This document shows positions 1 to 8,626 of a DNA stretch of 64,000 bases, piece by piece. The notes under the pieces are model-generated. The model was not told the origin of the DNA. It worked only from the letters and a program-made list of their open reading frames with translations, and made no database searches. The translations under genes and the position numbers were made by a program. Origin of the DNA: Rhizobium sp. CCGE531 (GTDB lineage: Bacteria; Pseudomonadota; Alphaproteobacteria; Rhizobiales; Rhizobiaceae); the NCBI RefSeq assembly GCF_003627795.1, contig NZ_CP032688.1, forward strand, positions 186,001 through 250,000, in the 5' to 3' direction. Position 1 is the stretch's first letter. Every line of letters starts with the position of its first letter.

Positions 1-2
1 TG

Positions 3-227
3 GGAACGGCCCGCATGGGGCCGCGATCCTCCCCGGGAACAGTCGTTGACGCAGAACTTCGTGTCCACGGATTTGAGGGACTTCGGGTATGCGACGCTTC
101 AATCATGCCGTCGATGCCGTCCGCCAACACGAACGCCTCGACACTCATGATAGCCGAGAAGGCGGCCGATCTTATCCTTGGCAGACAGGTCGCCGCCGTG
201 GAAATGGCCGGAGGGCACGCGGCGTGA
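3..227 (+). CDS. GMC-family FAD oxidoreductase, C-terminal end (partial)
   Basis: The frame is open at the left window edge, so only about the last 74 residues are present. They start at a GTARMG box, which matches the conserved GTxRMG segment of GMC flavoproteins. They continue through VCDASIMPS and the [15 protein letters not shown] ending, which in this family carries the C-terminal active-site Asn and the FAD-contacting end. GMC enzymes oxidise alcohols, polyols or sugars. The substrate cannot be read from this fragment. Its stop overlaps the GTG start of the next gene (GTGA), so the two are probably translationally coupled. The link to a downstream lactonase suggests oxidation of a sugar to a lactone, which is inference. 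Confidence 0.85.
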   Translation, partial: GTARMGPRSSPGTVVDAELRVHGFEGLRVCDASIMPSMPSANTNASTLMIAEKAADLILGRQVAAVEMAGGHAA

Positions 228-709
228 CGATCTTGGCGAAAAGAGCCTTGGCACCACAGATGCGCGCCGGCGAGGTTGTGGACGAGGCCACGGCTTTCTA
301 CGCTATCGCCGCACAGGCATGTTTCGACAATTTCCACGGTGCGGCCAACCGCATGGCAGGGTTGCTCGTCCTGCTTGCGATAACGAAATCACGCCATGTT
401 CTCGACCTCGATGTCCAAAGAGCGGCCGCGGCAATGGTGACAGCGGGGACCGAGCAACTTCGCGCGCTCGTACCGACAAGGCGTTCCAAGCACTTTCACA
501 GACACCTCGACAACGCCGGACGAATGCTGATCGCCACTCTTGACGAGATCAACCGAACTCTCTCGTCGTCGGCCGCGGCGCGCGATCCGTTAAGCCCGCT
601 AAGGATCGCCTGGGATGAAATAAGGAACGCATCAAAATGCCTGCCGGGATTTGAGGTCGTGGACTTTGGCCACTCGTGTTGCGCGCTTCACCAGATCGCC
701 GCTAACTGA
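224..709 (+). CDS. Small helical protein with C-terminal CC motif, copy 1
   Basis: This 161-residue protein of unknown function starts at a GTG that overlaps the stop of the GMC oxidoreductase. Longer in-frame starts upstream would lie inside that gene and were rejected. It is alanine- and leucine-rich, looks mostly alpha-helical, and has no signal peptide. Its C-terminal half ([32 protein letters not shown], then [11 protein letters not shown]) aligns by eye with the protein encoded at 29606-30112, including the adjacent cysteines. Both copies follow a dehydrogenase gene with a 4-nt overlap and precede an MBL-fold lactonase. It could be an accessory subunit or maturation factor of the dehydrogenase. 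I do not recognise a named family. Confidence 0.7.
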   Translation: MTILAKRALAPQMRAGEVVDEATAFYAIAAQACFDNFHGAANRMAGLLVLLAITKSRHVLDLDVQRAAAAMVTAGTEQLRALVPTRRSKHFHRHLDNAGRMLIATLDEINRTLSSSAAARDPLSPLRIAWDEIRNASKCLPGFEVVDFGHSCCALHQIAAN

Positions 710-729
710 ACCGGGACAGGGAGGATAAC

Positions 730-1605
730 TTGTCTGATTATTCGATATGGATGCTGGAATTCGCGTGGGTGCCTGATGCCCCAACCAGCTCGCTCGTCTA
801 TGGCCGCCACAATATGGGCAACGAAAAGCTCCCATATTGTTACACCCTGCTTAAAGGGCATGGACGGACGATCCTTCTCGACTGCGGCGTCAACTACGCG
901 TCTCACGGCAAGGAATTTATGGACCGCTTCAACGTTCAAAATTGGTTCCCCCCGAAGGAGGTCCTGGCGGAAGTCGGCTGCTCGCCCGACGACATCGACG
1001 ACGTTATCTTGACCCACGCCCACTTCGACCACATGGGCGGCCTCGAGCTGTTCCCCAACGCTACATTTCATATACAAAAGGACGAACTGGCAGCCTGGGT
1101 ATCCATCATGGCGTTAGACCGCCGTTTCCGCTGGCTATTGACCGCGACCGACACTGGAGACATGCTCTATGCGGTCCAACTCGCCCGCGAGGGACGCATG
1201 CGCGGCATAGACGGCAACGTCGACAACCTGTTTCCTGGTATCGACCTCAGGATCGCGCGTGACACGCATACGGCAGCCTCGCAATACGTCATTATCCGCA
1301 ACGATGGCAAAGCTGAAAGCGAGGACGTCTACACTTACACCGGCGACCTGCTCTACCGCCACGACAACATGCACGGCGGAAATCCTGCAGATCCAGTCTA
1401 TCTACCTGTAGGCCTGGCGTTTGGCAGCCAGACCAACCTGGTATTTGCGACACACGAAATCCTTCAATCGACGGGCTTTGATATAAGCCGGATCCTGACA
1501 CCCCACGAGCCCGCAATGACGAAATTGTACCCAAGCAGGACGACGAAGAACGGGCACTATCTCATCGAAGTCGCGCTCGCCGACGGTCAGCAGTCATACG
1601 TATAG
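730..1605 (+). CDS. MBL-fold lactonase (N-acyl homoserine lactonase family), copy 1
   Basis: This 291-residue metallo-beta-lactamase-fold hydrolase has the HAHFDH dinuclear zinc motif at residues 96-101. Later ligands are plausible at the DTHTAASQY His, in the YTGDLL segment and at TPHEPA. The family includes AttM/BlcC-like lactonases and 4-pyridoxolactonase. The start is TTG, supported by GGGAGG about 5 nt upstream. There is no signal peptide, so it acts in the cytoplasm. It aligns almost without gaps over the N-terminal 100 residues with the MBL protein at 28768-29634. As the third gene after a GMC dehydrogenase, it more likely opens a sugar or alcohol-derived lactone than a quorum signal; that substrate is inference. 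Confidence 0.85.
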   Translation: MSDYSIWMLEFAWVPDAPTSSLVYGRHNMGNEKLPYCYTLLKGHGRTILLDCGVNYASHGKEFMDRFNVQNWFPPKEVLAEVGCSPDDIDDVILTHAHFDHMGGLELFPNATFHIQKDELAAWVSIMALDRRFRWLLTATDTGDMLYAVQLAREGRMRGIDGNVDNLFPGIDLRIARDTHTAASQYVIIRNDGKAESEDVYTYTGDLLYRHDNMHGGNPADPVYLPVGLAFGSQTNLVFATHEILQSTGFDISRILTPHEPAMTKLYPSRTTKNGHYLIEVALADGQQSYV

Positions 1606-2277
1606 GCCTCCCAAGCCGAAGCCTGGCGGGGCCGTGCCAGTCGCGCGGTCTCGCCCGGACATGCGCGTGTGATGTGGCGATTTAACCTTGGCACATGGAA
1701 CTGCGAATATCGAAAACGCGCGTTTTCCGCGTCGGAATTCTCTTGTCGCCAAGGCGCAGTTGTCACCAAGCTGGGCGGGGCATATAGGGAAGCCCGGATA
1801 TATTGTCGTCGCGGCTGTGGTCACGCCATGACTTGTTAAAACAAGCTGGAAATAACTGGGTCGGTCATCGACATAACTTTGTCTCCGACCCAGTACCAAG
1901 AGCCAGGGCCGTTCACAGCGACGAACCAAGAAGCCGTTGCGGGGGGTCTCAGTCTACACGAATGGACCTTCCGTGGCTTGGAAGCGAAACAAAAACTCCC
2001 AATCCTTCGAAAGGCGTCCCTCACGCTCACGTCTAATCTATCTGATCATACGAAGGGCTGCCACGTCGCACATTCGGACGTTCTTGTGCAGTTCTGCCCT
2101 CGACACTTGCATGGGCGGCATGATCGGCCCAGTCCTGATCGCGGTGCATCGCCTCGCGATCAAGGCTGCTGGCGAATGCTTGAACCGGGCCTTTTCCTTT
2201 TTCAGCGACGTTTGTCATCCGCCCTCCACGAACAGGTTGAAATATCTTCCAGTGGTCTCACACCTGCCAGCCGACAA
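1606..2277. other. Convergent intergenic region, no gene recognised
   Basis: This stretch separates the lactonase from the end of the oppositely oriented aldehyde dehydrogenase gene. Short frames exist on both strands. One on the minus strand near 1836-2030 has a plausible amino acid composition, with a GPGSWYWVGDKV segment, but no family I recognise and no clear ribosome binding site. I see no clean terminator, tRNA or insertion-sequence end. It may hold remnants of a decayed gene. Confidence 0.4.
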
Positions 2278-3765
2278 TCACGATCGAATACCGCCTATGC
2301 AGACGTATTTCATCGAAAGGAAGTCATCCATGCCGTATTTTGAGCCCTCGCGGCCGAACCCCGACTGCTTGACGCCGCCGAACGGTGCGACCTCCGTCGA
2401 GATCAGGCCTGTGTTGACGCCGACCATCCCGTACTCCAGGGCCTCCGTAACCTTCCAGACGTTTCGAAGGTCGTTGGCGTAGAAGTAGGCAGCGAGACCG
2501 AACTCGGTGTCGTTGGCCAGTTCAATGACCTCGTCCGTCGTTTCGAACCTGAAGACCGGGGCGAGCGGCGCAAAGGTCTCCTCTCGTGCGACCTTCATTT
2601 CCTTTGTGGCTTCCGAGAGAAGCGTCGGCTGGACGAAGGTGCCACCACGCTCGTCCCTTGCGCCGCCGACAACGACCTTCGCACCCTTACCGACCGCGTC
2701 GTCGATGTGGCTATAGAGCTTCGCCACTGCATCCTCGTTGATCAGGGGACCGATGGTGGCTCCATCCTCGAAACCGTCAAGAACCTTGAGGGCGGAAACC
2801 CGCGCCGCCAGTTTTTCTATGAAGCGGTCGTAGACCCCGCTCTGGACGTAGAGACGGTTGGCGCAAACGCAGGTCTGGCCGGCATTGCGGAACTTGGACA
2901 GCATCGCTCCTTCCACGGCCTCGTCGAGGTCGGCATCGTCGAAGACGATGAAGGGAGCGTTGCCGCCGAGTTCGAGGCTGAGCTTCATGATCTTTTGTGC
3001 GCCCTGCGCCATCAGGATGCGGCCGACCTCGGTAGATCCTGTGAAGGTCAACTTCTTGACGACGGGGTTCGAGCAGACTTCTTCACCGAACATCCGGGCG
3101 TTGTCTGTCGGCAGGACGCTGAACAGGCCGCCGGGTATTCCGGCGCGCTCAGCGAGGATTGCAAGAGCAAGGGCCGACAAGGGGGTTTCGGCGGCCGGCT
3201 TGAAGATGATGGCGCAGCCGGATGCCAGCGCCGGGGCGATCTTGCGGCAGACCATGGCGGAAGGAAAGTTCCAGGGCGCGATGGCCGCCACCACGCCGAC
3301 GGGCTGTTTGATGACAATCAGGCGCTTGTCGGCCTGATGCCCCGGAATGGTATCGCCGTAAACGCGCTTGGCTTCTTCCCCGAACCATTCGATGTAGGAA
3401 GCGCCGTAGGCGATCTCGCCGCGTGCCTCGGCCAGAGGCTTGCCCATCTCGGACGTCAGGATGATCGCTAGGTCCTCGGTGTTGGCCGTGACGAGTTCGA
3501 AGAACTTCCGCATGACGCCGGCACGTTCCTTGCCCGATCGTGCGGCCCACTTTTTCTGGGCGAGTTTGGCGACGTCGATGGCTTCGCGGACGTCCTGGAG
3601 TCCTGCGCTCGGGAGGCTCGCGATCACGTCCCCGGTCGAGGGATTGTGGACGTGGATCGTCTTGCCGCTCGCGCCCTCTTTTCGCCAGTCGCCTCCTACC
3701 AGCATTTCCTCGCGTACCAGGGAGGGGTCTTTCAGGCGATCAAGTAGAGCGGTGGAGATAGCCAT
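2278..3765 (-). CDS. gabD: NAD(P)-dependent succinate-semialdehyde dehydrogenase family protein
   Basis: This 495-residue aldehyde dehydrogenase has the class motifs of succinate/glutarate-semialdehyde dehydrogenases: PWNFPSAM, FTGSTEVGR, the general-base segment LELGGNAPFIVF, the catalytic-cysteine segment GQTCVCANR and the terminal MKYVCIGG. It would oxidise an aldehyde to an acid with NAD(P). The ATG beginning MAISTALL was chosen because AAAGGAAT lies just upstream; an upstream ATG nine codons earlier lacks one. It is the last gene of the run starting at the GntR regulator, so its substrate is probably an aldehyde from the imported sugar rather than GABA-derived semialdehyde. The gene name reflects family similarity only. 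Confidence 0.85.
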   Translation of the reverse strand: MAISTALLDRLKDPSLVREEMLVGGDWRKEGASGKTIHVHNPSTGDVIASLPSAGLQDVREAIDVAKLAQKKWAARSGKERAGVMRKFFELVTANTEDLAIILTSEMGKPLAEARGEIAYGASYIEWFGEEAKRVYGDTIPGHQADKRLIVIKQPVGVVAAIAPWNFPSAMVCRKIAPALASGCAIIFKPAAETPLSALALAILAERAGIPGGLFSVLPTDNARMFGEEVCSNPVVKKLTFTGSTEVGRILMAQGAQKIMKLSLELGGNAPFIVFDDADLDEAVEGAMLSKFRNAGQTCVCANRLYVQSGVYDRFIEKLAARVSALKVLDGFEDGATIGPLINEDAVAKLYSHIDDAVGKGAKVVVGGARDERGGTFVQPTLLSEATKEMKVAREETFAPLAPVFRFETTDEVIELANDTEFGLAAYFYANDLRNVWKVTEALEYGMVGVNTGLISTEVAPFGGVKQSGFGREGSKYGMDDFLSMKYVCIGGIRS

Positions 3766-3788
3766 TGGTATTCCTTTCGATGCAACGT

Positions 3789-4808
3789 TCAAATCTGATT
3801 ACGGATGTGTGGTGAGCGGGCGTAGATCGCGACCATGGGGACGATCAGCAGCCCTACGACGGCCTGTTGTGCCGGGAAATTGAGCCCCAGGCCGACGAGA
3901 AGCGAGGTCAGGACAGTAAGCACCAGGACGCCGAGAACTGTCGCCCCGTACCCGCCGGCACCGCCCAGAAGAGATGTTCCGCCGATAACGACCGCCGCCA
4001 CGGTGGTGAACAGGTAGGGATCACCGACACCGACGAAACCGCCGCCGGAAAAACCAAGAAGGAGCATTCCGGTCGTTGCCGACATCGCCCCGCTGACGCT
4101 GTGGATCACCGTCCAGATCTTGAATTCCGAGATTCCGAGGCGGGCGGCGGCCGTGCGGCTCCCGCCAACAGCATAGAGGCTGCGGCCAAACCAGGTGTTG
4201 TGCATTATCCAGCCCAGAGCGACGGCGATGAAAGCCCATATGACGATAACCGGTGGAAACGGCAGACCGAAGAACTTGCCGTTGAACGCCGAAAGGTTGC
4301 GAAGCCATCCGGGGACGGGCGCAAAGACGGTGCCGCCGAACTGCGATCCGAGCGAGGTGTAGATCTGGACCGCCCCGACGGCGGCAAAACCAAGACCGAG
4401 CGACATGATCAGCGCCTGACCCTGCAGCCGGAAGCTGAGGGCGCCGTTGCAAGCCCCGACCAAAATGCCAAGGAGAAGCACGACGATCATGGCGACGGGG
4501 GCGGGAAGACCCGCCACCATGAGGCTTGGAAGCAGGATATTGGCGCCACCGATGATGTATGGGATGGAAAGATCCAGCGCTCCAACGAGCGCGCAGAGCG
4601 TCTGCCCGACAGACGCCAGCCCAAGGAAGGCGGCGAGAAGGAGGATCGATCGCGCGTTCTGCGGCGACACGAAGCCCGGCACGAGCAGGGCTCCAAGAAT
4701 GAGCAGACACGCAAGGAGACAGAAGCCGATCGAAATACTCTTGTGCTTGCGCAAAGGGCTGGCGCCACGGGTCGCGCCGATTTCTGTGTTCAAGACAGTG
4801 GAGATCAT
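3789..4808 (-). CDS. CUT2 sugar ABC transporter permease (importer A, second permease)
   Basis: This 339-residue RbsC-type inner-membrane protein has about eight to ten hydrophobic segments. It carries the conserved VAAVVIGGTSLLGGAGGYGAT region near the C terminus and the GALDLSI segment of this permease family. The ATG of MISTVLNT was chosen because GGAGTAAGGA precedes it directly; an ATG five codons upstream overlaps that site. It follows another permease gene after 11 nt, so importer A probably uses a heterodimeric membrane channel. The aldehyde dehydrogenase gene begins 23 nt downstream. Confidence 0.88.
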   Translation of the reverse strand: MISTVLNTEIGATRGASPLRKHKSISIGFCLLACLLILGALLVPGFVSPQNARSILLLAAFLGLASVGQTLCALVGALDLSIPYIIGGANILLPSLMVAGLPAPVAMIVVLLLGILVGACNGALSFRLQGQALIMSLGLGFAAVGAVQIYTSLGSQFGGTVFAPVPGWLRNLSAFNGKFFGLPFPPVIVIWAFIAVALGWIMHNTWFGRSLYAVGGSRTAAARLGISEFKIWTVIHSVSGAMSATTGMLLLGFSGGGFVGVGDPYLFTTVAAVVIGGTSLLGGAGGYGATVLGVLVLTVLTSLLVGLGLNFPAQQAVVGLLIVPMVAIYARSPHIRNQI

Positions 4809-4819
4809 TTCCTTACTCC

Positions 4820-5794
4820 TCACGCGACAGTGCGGCGGCTGATGACGAAGACGTTCACGAGAAGTGACCCAACGAGGATCAGGCCAAAGGCCATTTGCGT
4901 GACGAAGCCGGAAACCGTACCGAAGTTGAAAGTGGACAGAAGATACGAGATGAGGAACATGTTGATCGCGCCGAGCGTCGAGCCGAGCGCACCGCCGCGG
5001 CCCCCGGAGAGACTGGCGCCGCCAAGGACCAGCGCCGTCACCGCTTGCAGCGTGTAGGTGCTGCCCTGGGTCGGGTCGCCGGACGAGATCAGCGCGGTGT
5101 AGCTCAATGCGGCCAGCCCGGCAAAAACGCCGCCGACCATATGGGCGATGATGCGCACGACGTCGACCTGCACACCGCTGGTATAGGCCATCCGCTCGTC
5201 AGCGCCTGTCATCCGCAGGTTGCGGTAAAACATCGTGCCCCTCAGGACGCCCCAGATTGCGAAAGCGCCGAGCAGAAGCAACAGGACAGGCGAAAATACG
5301 CTCGTTCCCGCGCCCCAGCTTAGCATCCAGTCTGGAGCGACACCGCCGGGACGCGACATGACCATCAGGTTGACGCCCGACAGAACGAGGAAACCGGAGA
5401 GCGTGACGATGATGGGCGCGACGCGCACATAGATGATCACAAGCGCTTGCACCAGCTGGAACGCCGCTCCCAATCCCACCGCCCAGGCAATGATGGCCAC
5501 GGGGTGCGTGATGCCGTTGCCGACCAGCCACGTAATGAGCGTGACGTTGACGAAGCCCATGAGCGGGCCCACGGAAAGGTCCACCGCTCCGCGGCCCGCC
5601 ATGACGATGGGTGTTATCGCGAGCGTGGTCAGGATCAGCGGCGTTGCAACCAGAATGGCTCCGGCCAGACCATTGTTCGTGAACAGACCCTGGCCCCGGA
5701 AGGCGACAGCGCAAAGGAGGACGAGGAAAAGTCCGGCCGGAACGAACAACGAGCGGTCCTGCGTGACTTGACGGAAAGCGGTTGCGGACATCAT
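4820..5794 (-). CDS. CUT2 sugar ABC transporter permease (importer A, first permease)
   Basis: This is a 324-residue RbsC-like membrane protein. The GRGAVDLSVGPLMGF segment matches the GIDLSVG box of the family, and the C-terminal TALVLGGASLSGGRGG segment matches its GGTSLxGGxG box. The ATG overlaps the stop of the ATPase gene (ATGA), and AAAGGA lies four bases upstream. It differs clearly from the neighbouring permease, so the pair is not a recent duplication. It should pair with the ATPase encoded directly upstream and with the binding protein encoded at 7435-8601. Confidence 0.88.
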   Translation of the reverse strand: MMSATAFRQVTQDRSLFVPAGLFLVLLCAVAFRGQGLFTNNGLAGAILVATPLILTTLAITPIVMAGRGAVDLSVGPLMGFVNVTLITWLVGNGITHPVAIIAWAVGLGAAFQLVQALVIIYVRVAPIIVTLSGFLVLSGVNLMVMSRPGGVAPDWMLSWGAGTSVFSPVLLLLLGAFAIWGVLRGTMFYRNLRMTGADERMAYTSGVQVDVVRIIAHMVGGVFAGLAALSYTALISSGDPTQGSTYTLQAVTALVLGGASLSGGRGGALGSTLGAINMFLISYLLSTFNFGTVSGFVTQMAFGLILVGSLLVNVFVISRRTVA

Positions 5795-7344
5795 GCGGTC
5801 CTTTCCAGATCGAAATCAACGGAAGCGTCCCGGGCTTTCCCGAACATGGCGGCGAGGATTGGTGCCTCGGCGATTTCCTCGCCGGTTAGGGATCGAAACA
5901 ACGTTCCACCGAAGAACACGTCGACGCGATCGGCAAACCCGATGAACTCCTCGATCTCACTCGACAGGTAGATGACACTGCCGCCTTTTTCAGCGAACAG
6001 ACGTAGCTCCCGGTAGAGGTCGCGCTTGGTGCCGAGATCGACGCCGCGGGCGGGGTCATTCAGGAGGATGACTTGGGGATCGTTTGCGAAGGCGCGCCCG
6101 ATAAGCACCTTCTGCTGGTTGCCGCCCGACAGTGAGGTGATCCTGTTCGACGGGCTGCCGATCTTGATGCGCAGACGATCCACTTCGCGCTTAAACATGG
6201 GTTTCAGCGTGGGCTTGCGGATCACGCCCAGGGGGCCGAGCTTCTTCCTGTAGACGCCGATGGCGAGGTTTTCGAAGATGCTTTGTTGCGGGAAGATACC
6301 CTCGCGCTTTCGGTCCCCGGAGACGTAGGAAACACCAAGGTTCGCAGCATCGTCGAGCGATCGCAGCGCGATCATCTTGTCCGCATCCACCGAGCGGACC
6401 TTCACCTCGCCACCGAACAGCTGGATGATGCCGGCCAAGGCGCGGATAAAAGCGTCCTGCCCCTGCCCATCGAGCCCGGCTACGCCGACGATGCTCCCCT
6501 TGGGAAGGTCGAAATCGAACATCCGCGCCGACCTGTGCGCGGCGACACCAGTCGCGGTTAGTATGAGAGGGGCCGAGAGCGCCTTCTTTCGGGAGGCGTA
6601 TTCTGTCGCATCGCTGGCGCGCCGATCTGCCGGCGTCATCATGGACAGCAGGTTTTCCTCGGTAATCTCGTCCTTTCCGAGCGTACCGACAGTTATCCCA
6701 TCACGCAGGATCGTCGCACGGTCGGCGATACGCACGAGTTCAGCGATCCGGTGGGTGACGATGAGGATCGTCGCGCCCTCGGCACGAAGGCGGTCGATTT
6801 CCGCGTGGAGCCGGAGGGTCGAGTCGAGGTCGAGCGCGGCCGAAGATTCGTCGAGGATCAGCACCTGCGGCCTGCGAAGGATAGCCCGTGCGATGACGAT
6901 CCACTGTTTGATGCTGAGCGGGAGGCTGCCTGCCAGTTGATCGAGGTCTACGGATTTTCCGACGAGCCGCGCCAGGATTTCAGCCGCTTCGATCCGCCGA
7001 TCGCCGGTCGACTGCGAACGAAAGACACCGTCGCGACCGACATAAAGGTTCTCGAACACGCTGGCCTCGTCGGCAACCAGGACTTCCTGGAAGATGGTGG
7101 TCAGGCCGACCCGCTTGGCGTCGACGGGCGAGGCAACCTTTTCACCCAGAATCGTGACCTTCCCTGCGTCCGGGTGCAAAACGCCCGACATGATCTTGGC
7201 CATCGTACTCTTGCCGCTGCCGTTCTCGCCGACGATGGCGTGTACCTCTCCGGCGCGGGCCTCGAAGTCGCACTTCTTGAGTGCCCTCGTCTCCCCGAAC
7301 GCCTTGGCGACCTCTATCATTCTGACTGTTATCTCGCTGCCCAT
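5791..7344 (-). CDS. CUT2 sugar ABC transporter ATPase (importer A)
   Basis: This 517-residue protein contains two fused ABC domains. The first has Walker A GENGSGKS at about residues 39-46 and Walker B LILDESSAALD. The second has a degenerate Walker A (GLDGQGQDAF) but an intact signature LSGGNQQKVLIGRAF, as is usual for RbsA/XylG-type proteins. The ATG of MGSEITVR is preferred because GGGAGG sits 6 nt upstream; the frame runs 16 codons further upstream without another such site. It energises importer A. The gap to the binding-protein gene holds a GC-rich hairpin. Confidence 0.9.
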   Translation of the reverse strand: MGSEITVRMIEVAKAFGETRALKKCDFEARAGEVHAIVGENGSGKSTMAKIMSGVLHPDAGKVTILGEKVASPVDAKRVGLTTIFQEVLVADEASVFENLYVGRDGVFRSQSTGDRRIEAAEILARLVGKSVDLDQLAGSLPLSIKQWIVIARAILRRPQVLILDESSAALDLDSTLRLHAEIDRLRAEGATILIVTHRIAELVRIADRATILRDGITVGTLGKDEITEENLLSMMTPADRRASDATEYASRKKALSAPLILTATGVAAHRSARMFDFDLPKGSIVGVAGLDGQGQDAFIRALAGIIQLFGGEVKVRSVDADKMIALRSLDDAANLGVSYVSGDRKREGIFPQQSIFENLAIGVYRKKLGPLGVIRKPTLKPMFKREVDRLRIKIGSPSNRITSLSGGNQQKVLIGRAFANDPQVILLNDPARGVDLGTKRDLYRELRLFAEKGGSVIYLSSEIEEFIGFADRVDVFFGGTLFRSLTGEEIAEAPILAAMFGKARDASVDFDLERTA

Positions 7345-7397
7345 CGCAGACCTCCCACCCGCAACCTCCGCCAAGGCGGCTTTTACGATCATCCAAT

Positions 7398-7430
7398 GGT
7401 CCGCCCGGCAGTTAAGCCACCGGGCGGATC
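7398..7430 (-). terminator. Intercistronic hairpin after the importer A binding-protein gene
   Basis: TCCGCCCGG (7400-7408) pairs with CCGGGCGGA (7420-7428), with weaker pairs extending outward. The stem lies just past the stop of the binding-protein gene and before the ATPase ribosome binding site. No U-run follows, so it is more likely a 3'-end stabiliser or partial attenuator that raises binding-protein mRNA than a full terminator. Confidence 0.55.
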
Positions 7431-7434
7431 CGGC

Positions 7435-8601
7435 TTACTGGGCTACCGGTTTCCAGGGATCGGCAGGACGCTCGAAGTACTGGTCGGCGATCGCACTTGG
7501 GAACCATCCGTCCGCCTTCGGTTCGACGAAATCCGTCGAGTTCACATCGCAACCCTCGGGGATCGCCGCGCGAACGTCATCGATTGTGAACGGCAGGACA
7601 GGGCGCAGGAAGGACTGTACCTTTGGCCCCTGCCCTTCGAGCGTGCGAAGCATGATCTCCCACATCTGCTGCATCTCGCGCCGCGGCGGCCAGATATGGA
7701 AGCCGGCATCGATCCATTCGGGATTCTGGCGCCAGTAACATGCCGCCGAAGCCTCGCCACCCAACGTAATCGGCACCATGTCACGGCCCGACTGGAGCAT
7801 GGCGTTCAGCACGCCGTTCTCCTGCGCGCCCTGTGTCAGAATACCGTCGACCTGCGTGGGGTTCGTCGCCAGGAATTTCTGCACTTCGACCTGAGCTACC
7901 TGGTCGGTCCACTTGCCAGCCACTTCACCGACGATCTTGATGTCGGGATATTTAGCCAGCGCTTCCTTAGCGGCTTTGTCGAAGCTGTCGGACGAGGCGA
8001 AGCCGGGAATACCCGACACGAGAAGCACGTTGCCTTTCCTGCCGATCTTGTCTGCCAGCCAGGTTGCCATCTCTCCGCCGCCCTGGGCGTGGTTGGCCGC
8101 GCCGTTAATAGCGTACGGTGACGTCACGTATCCAGAGAAGGAGAAAACCGGAACACCTGCCTTATAGGCGTATTCGATGGTCTGGTTCAGAGCGGTCACG
8201 TTCGAGCAGCAGATGATAATGGCGTCCACGCCGTCGTCTACCATCTGGCGCATCTGCTGAATCTGGACGGCGTCTTTGAGGTCGGACTGGGTGACGACGA
8301 CCTCGGAAACGAGGCCCGCTTCCTTCGATCGCGGCAGCAAGTCTTTCATCACGGCATCGAGAGCCGCCGCGCGCCACGTGTTGCCGGCATAGCTACTGGC
8401 GTAGCCGATCTTCCAGGGCGGTCCCTTCTTTGGTTTGAAGTCCTTATAGGCACTCGCTCCGAGCGGGACCTGCGGGTCGACAACCTCGTAGATTTTCCTC
8501 TCGTTGGCGGGGAGCTGGTCGACCCCGTCAGCCCACGTCGTGGTCGTCAGGGCGCCGACCGCGATCAGCGCCCCCATGGTTCCGGTTAAGCGGCGTCTCA
8601 T
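7435..8601 (-). CDS. CUT2 sugar-binding periplasmic protein (importer A)
   Basis: This 388-residue type I periplasmic binding protein has an N-terminal signal sequence: MRRRLTG is followed by a hydrophobic core and a cleavage-like TTWA-DG. The mature part carries the two-lobe pattern of the family (KIGYASSYAGNTWRAAA, DDGVDAIIICC, GVPVFSFSG, NPTQVDGILTQGA). It should capture a sugar or related ligand in the periplasm and deliver it to the two permeases. It has a C-terminal tail with FTIDDVRAAIPEGCDVNST, longer than in ribose-binding proteins. The enzymes encoded upstream (hydrolase, CMD-like, HIBADH-like) suggest an unusual ligand. Confidence 0.88.
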   Translation of the reverse strand: MRRRLTGTMGALIAVGALTTTTWADGVDQLPANERKIYEVVDPQVPLGASAYKDFKPKKGPPWKIGYASSYAGNTWRAAALDAVMKDLLPRSKEAGLVSEVVVTQSDLKDAVQIQQMRQMVDDGVDAIIICCSNVTALNQTIEYAYKAGVPVFSFSGYVTSPYAINGAANHAQGGGEMATWLADKIGRKGNVLLVSGIPGFASSDSFDKAAKEALAKYPDIKIVGEVAGKWTDQVAQVEVQKFLATNPTQVDGILTQGAQENGVLNAMLQSGRDMVPITLGGEASAACYWRQNPEWIDAGFHIWPPRREMQQMWEIMLRTLEGQGPKVQSFLRPVLPFTIDDVRAAIPEGCDVNSTDFVEPKADGWFPSAIADQYFERPADPWKPVAQ

Positions 8602-8626
8602 TGGATGCTCCTCCCAAGAGATTGTT

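Noticed and set aside
1836..2030. Small minus-strand frame with GPGSWYWVGDKV
   Set aside because: No family is recognised and the neighbourhood offers no promoter or coupled gene. It was left within the intergenic entry.
3867..5057. Long plus-strand open frame (396 codons) opposite the importer A permeases
   Set aside because: Its translation is rich in Arg, Asp and Gly with no domain. It lies antisense to two well-supported membrane proteins in a GC-rich region where such shadows are common.
6751..8121. 456-codon plus-strand open frame
   Set aside because: It is antisense to the importer A ATPase and binding protein and shows no recognisable motif or ribosome binding site.
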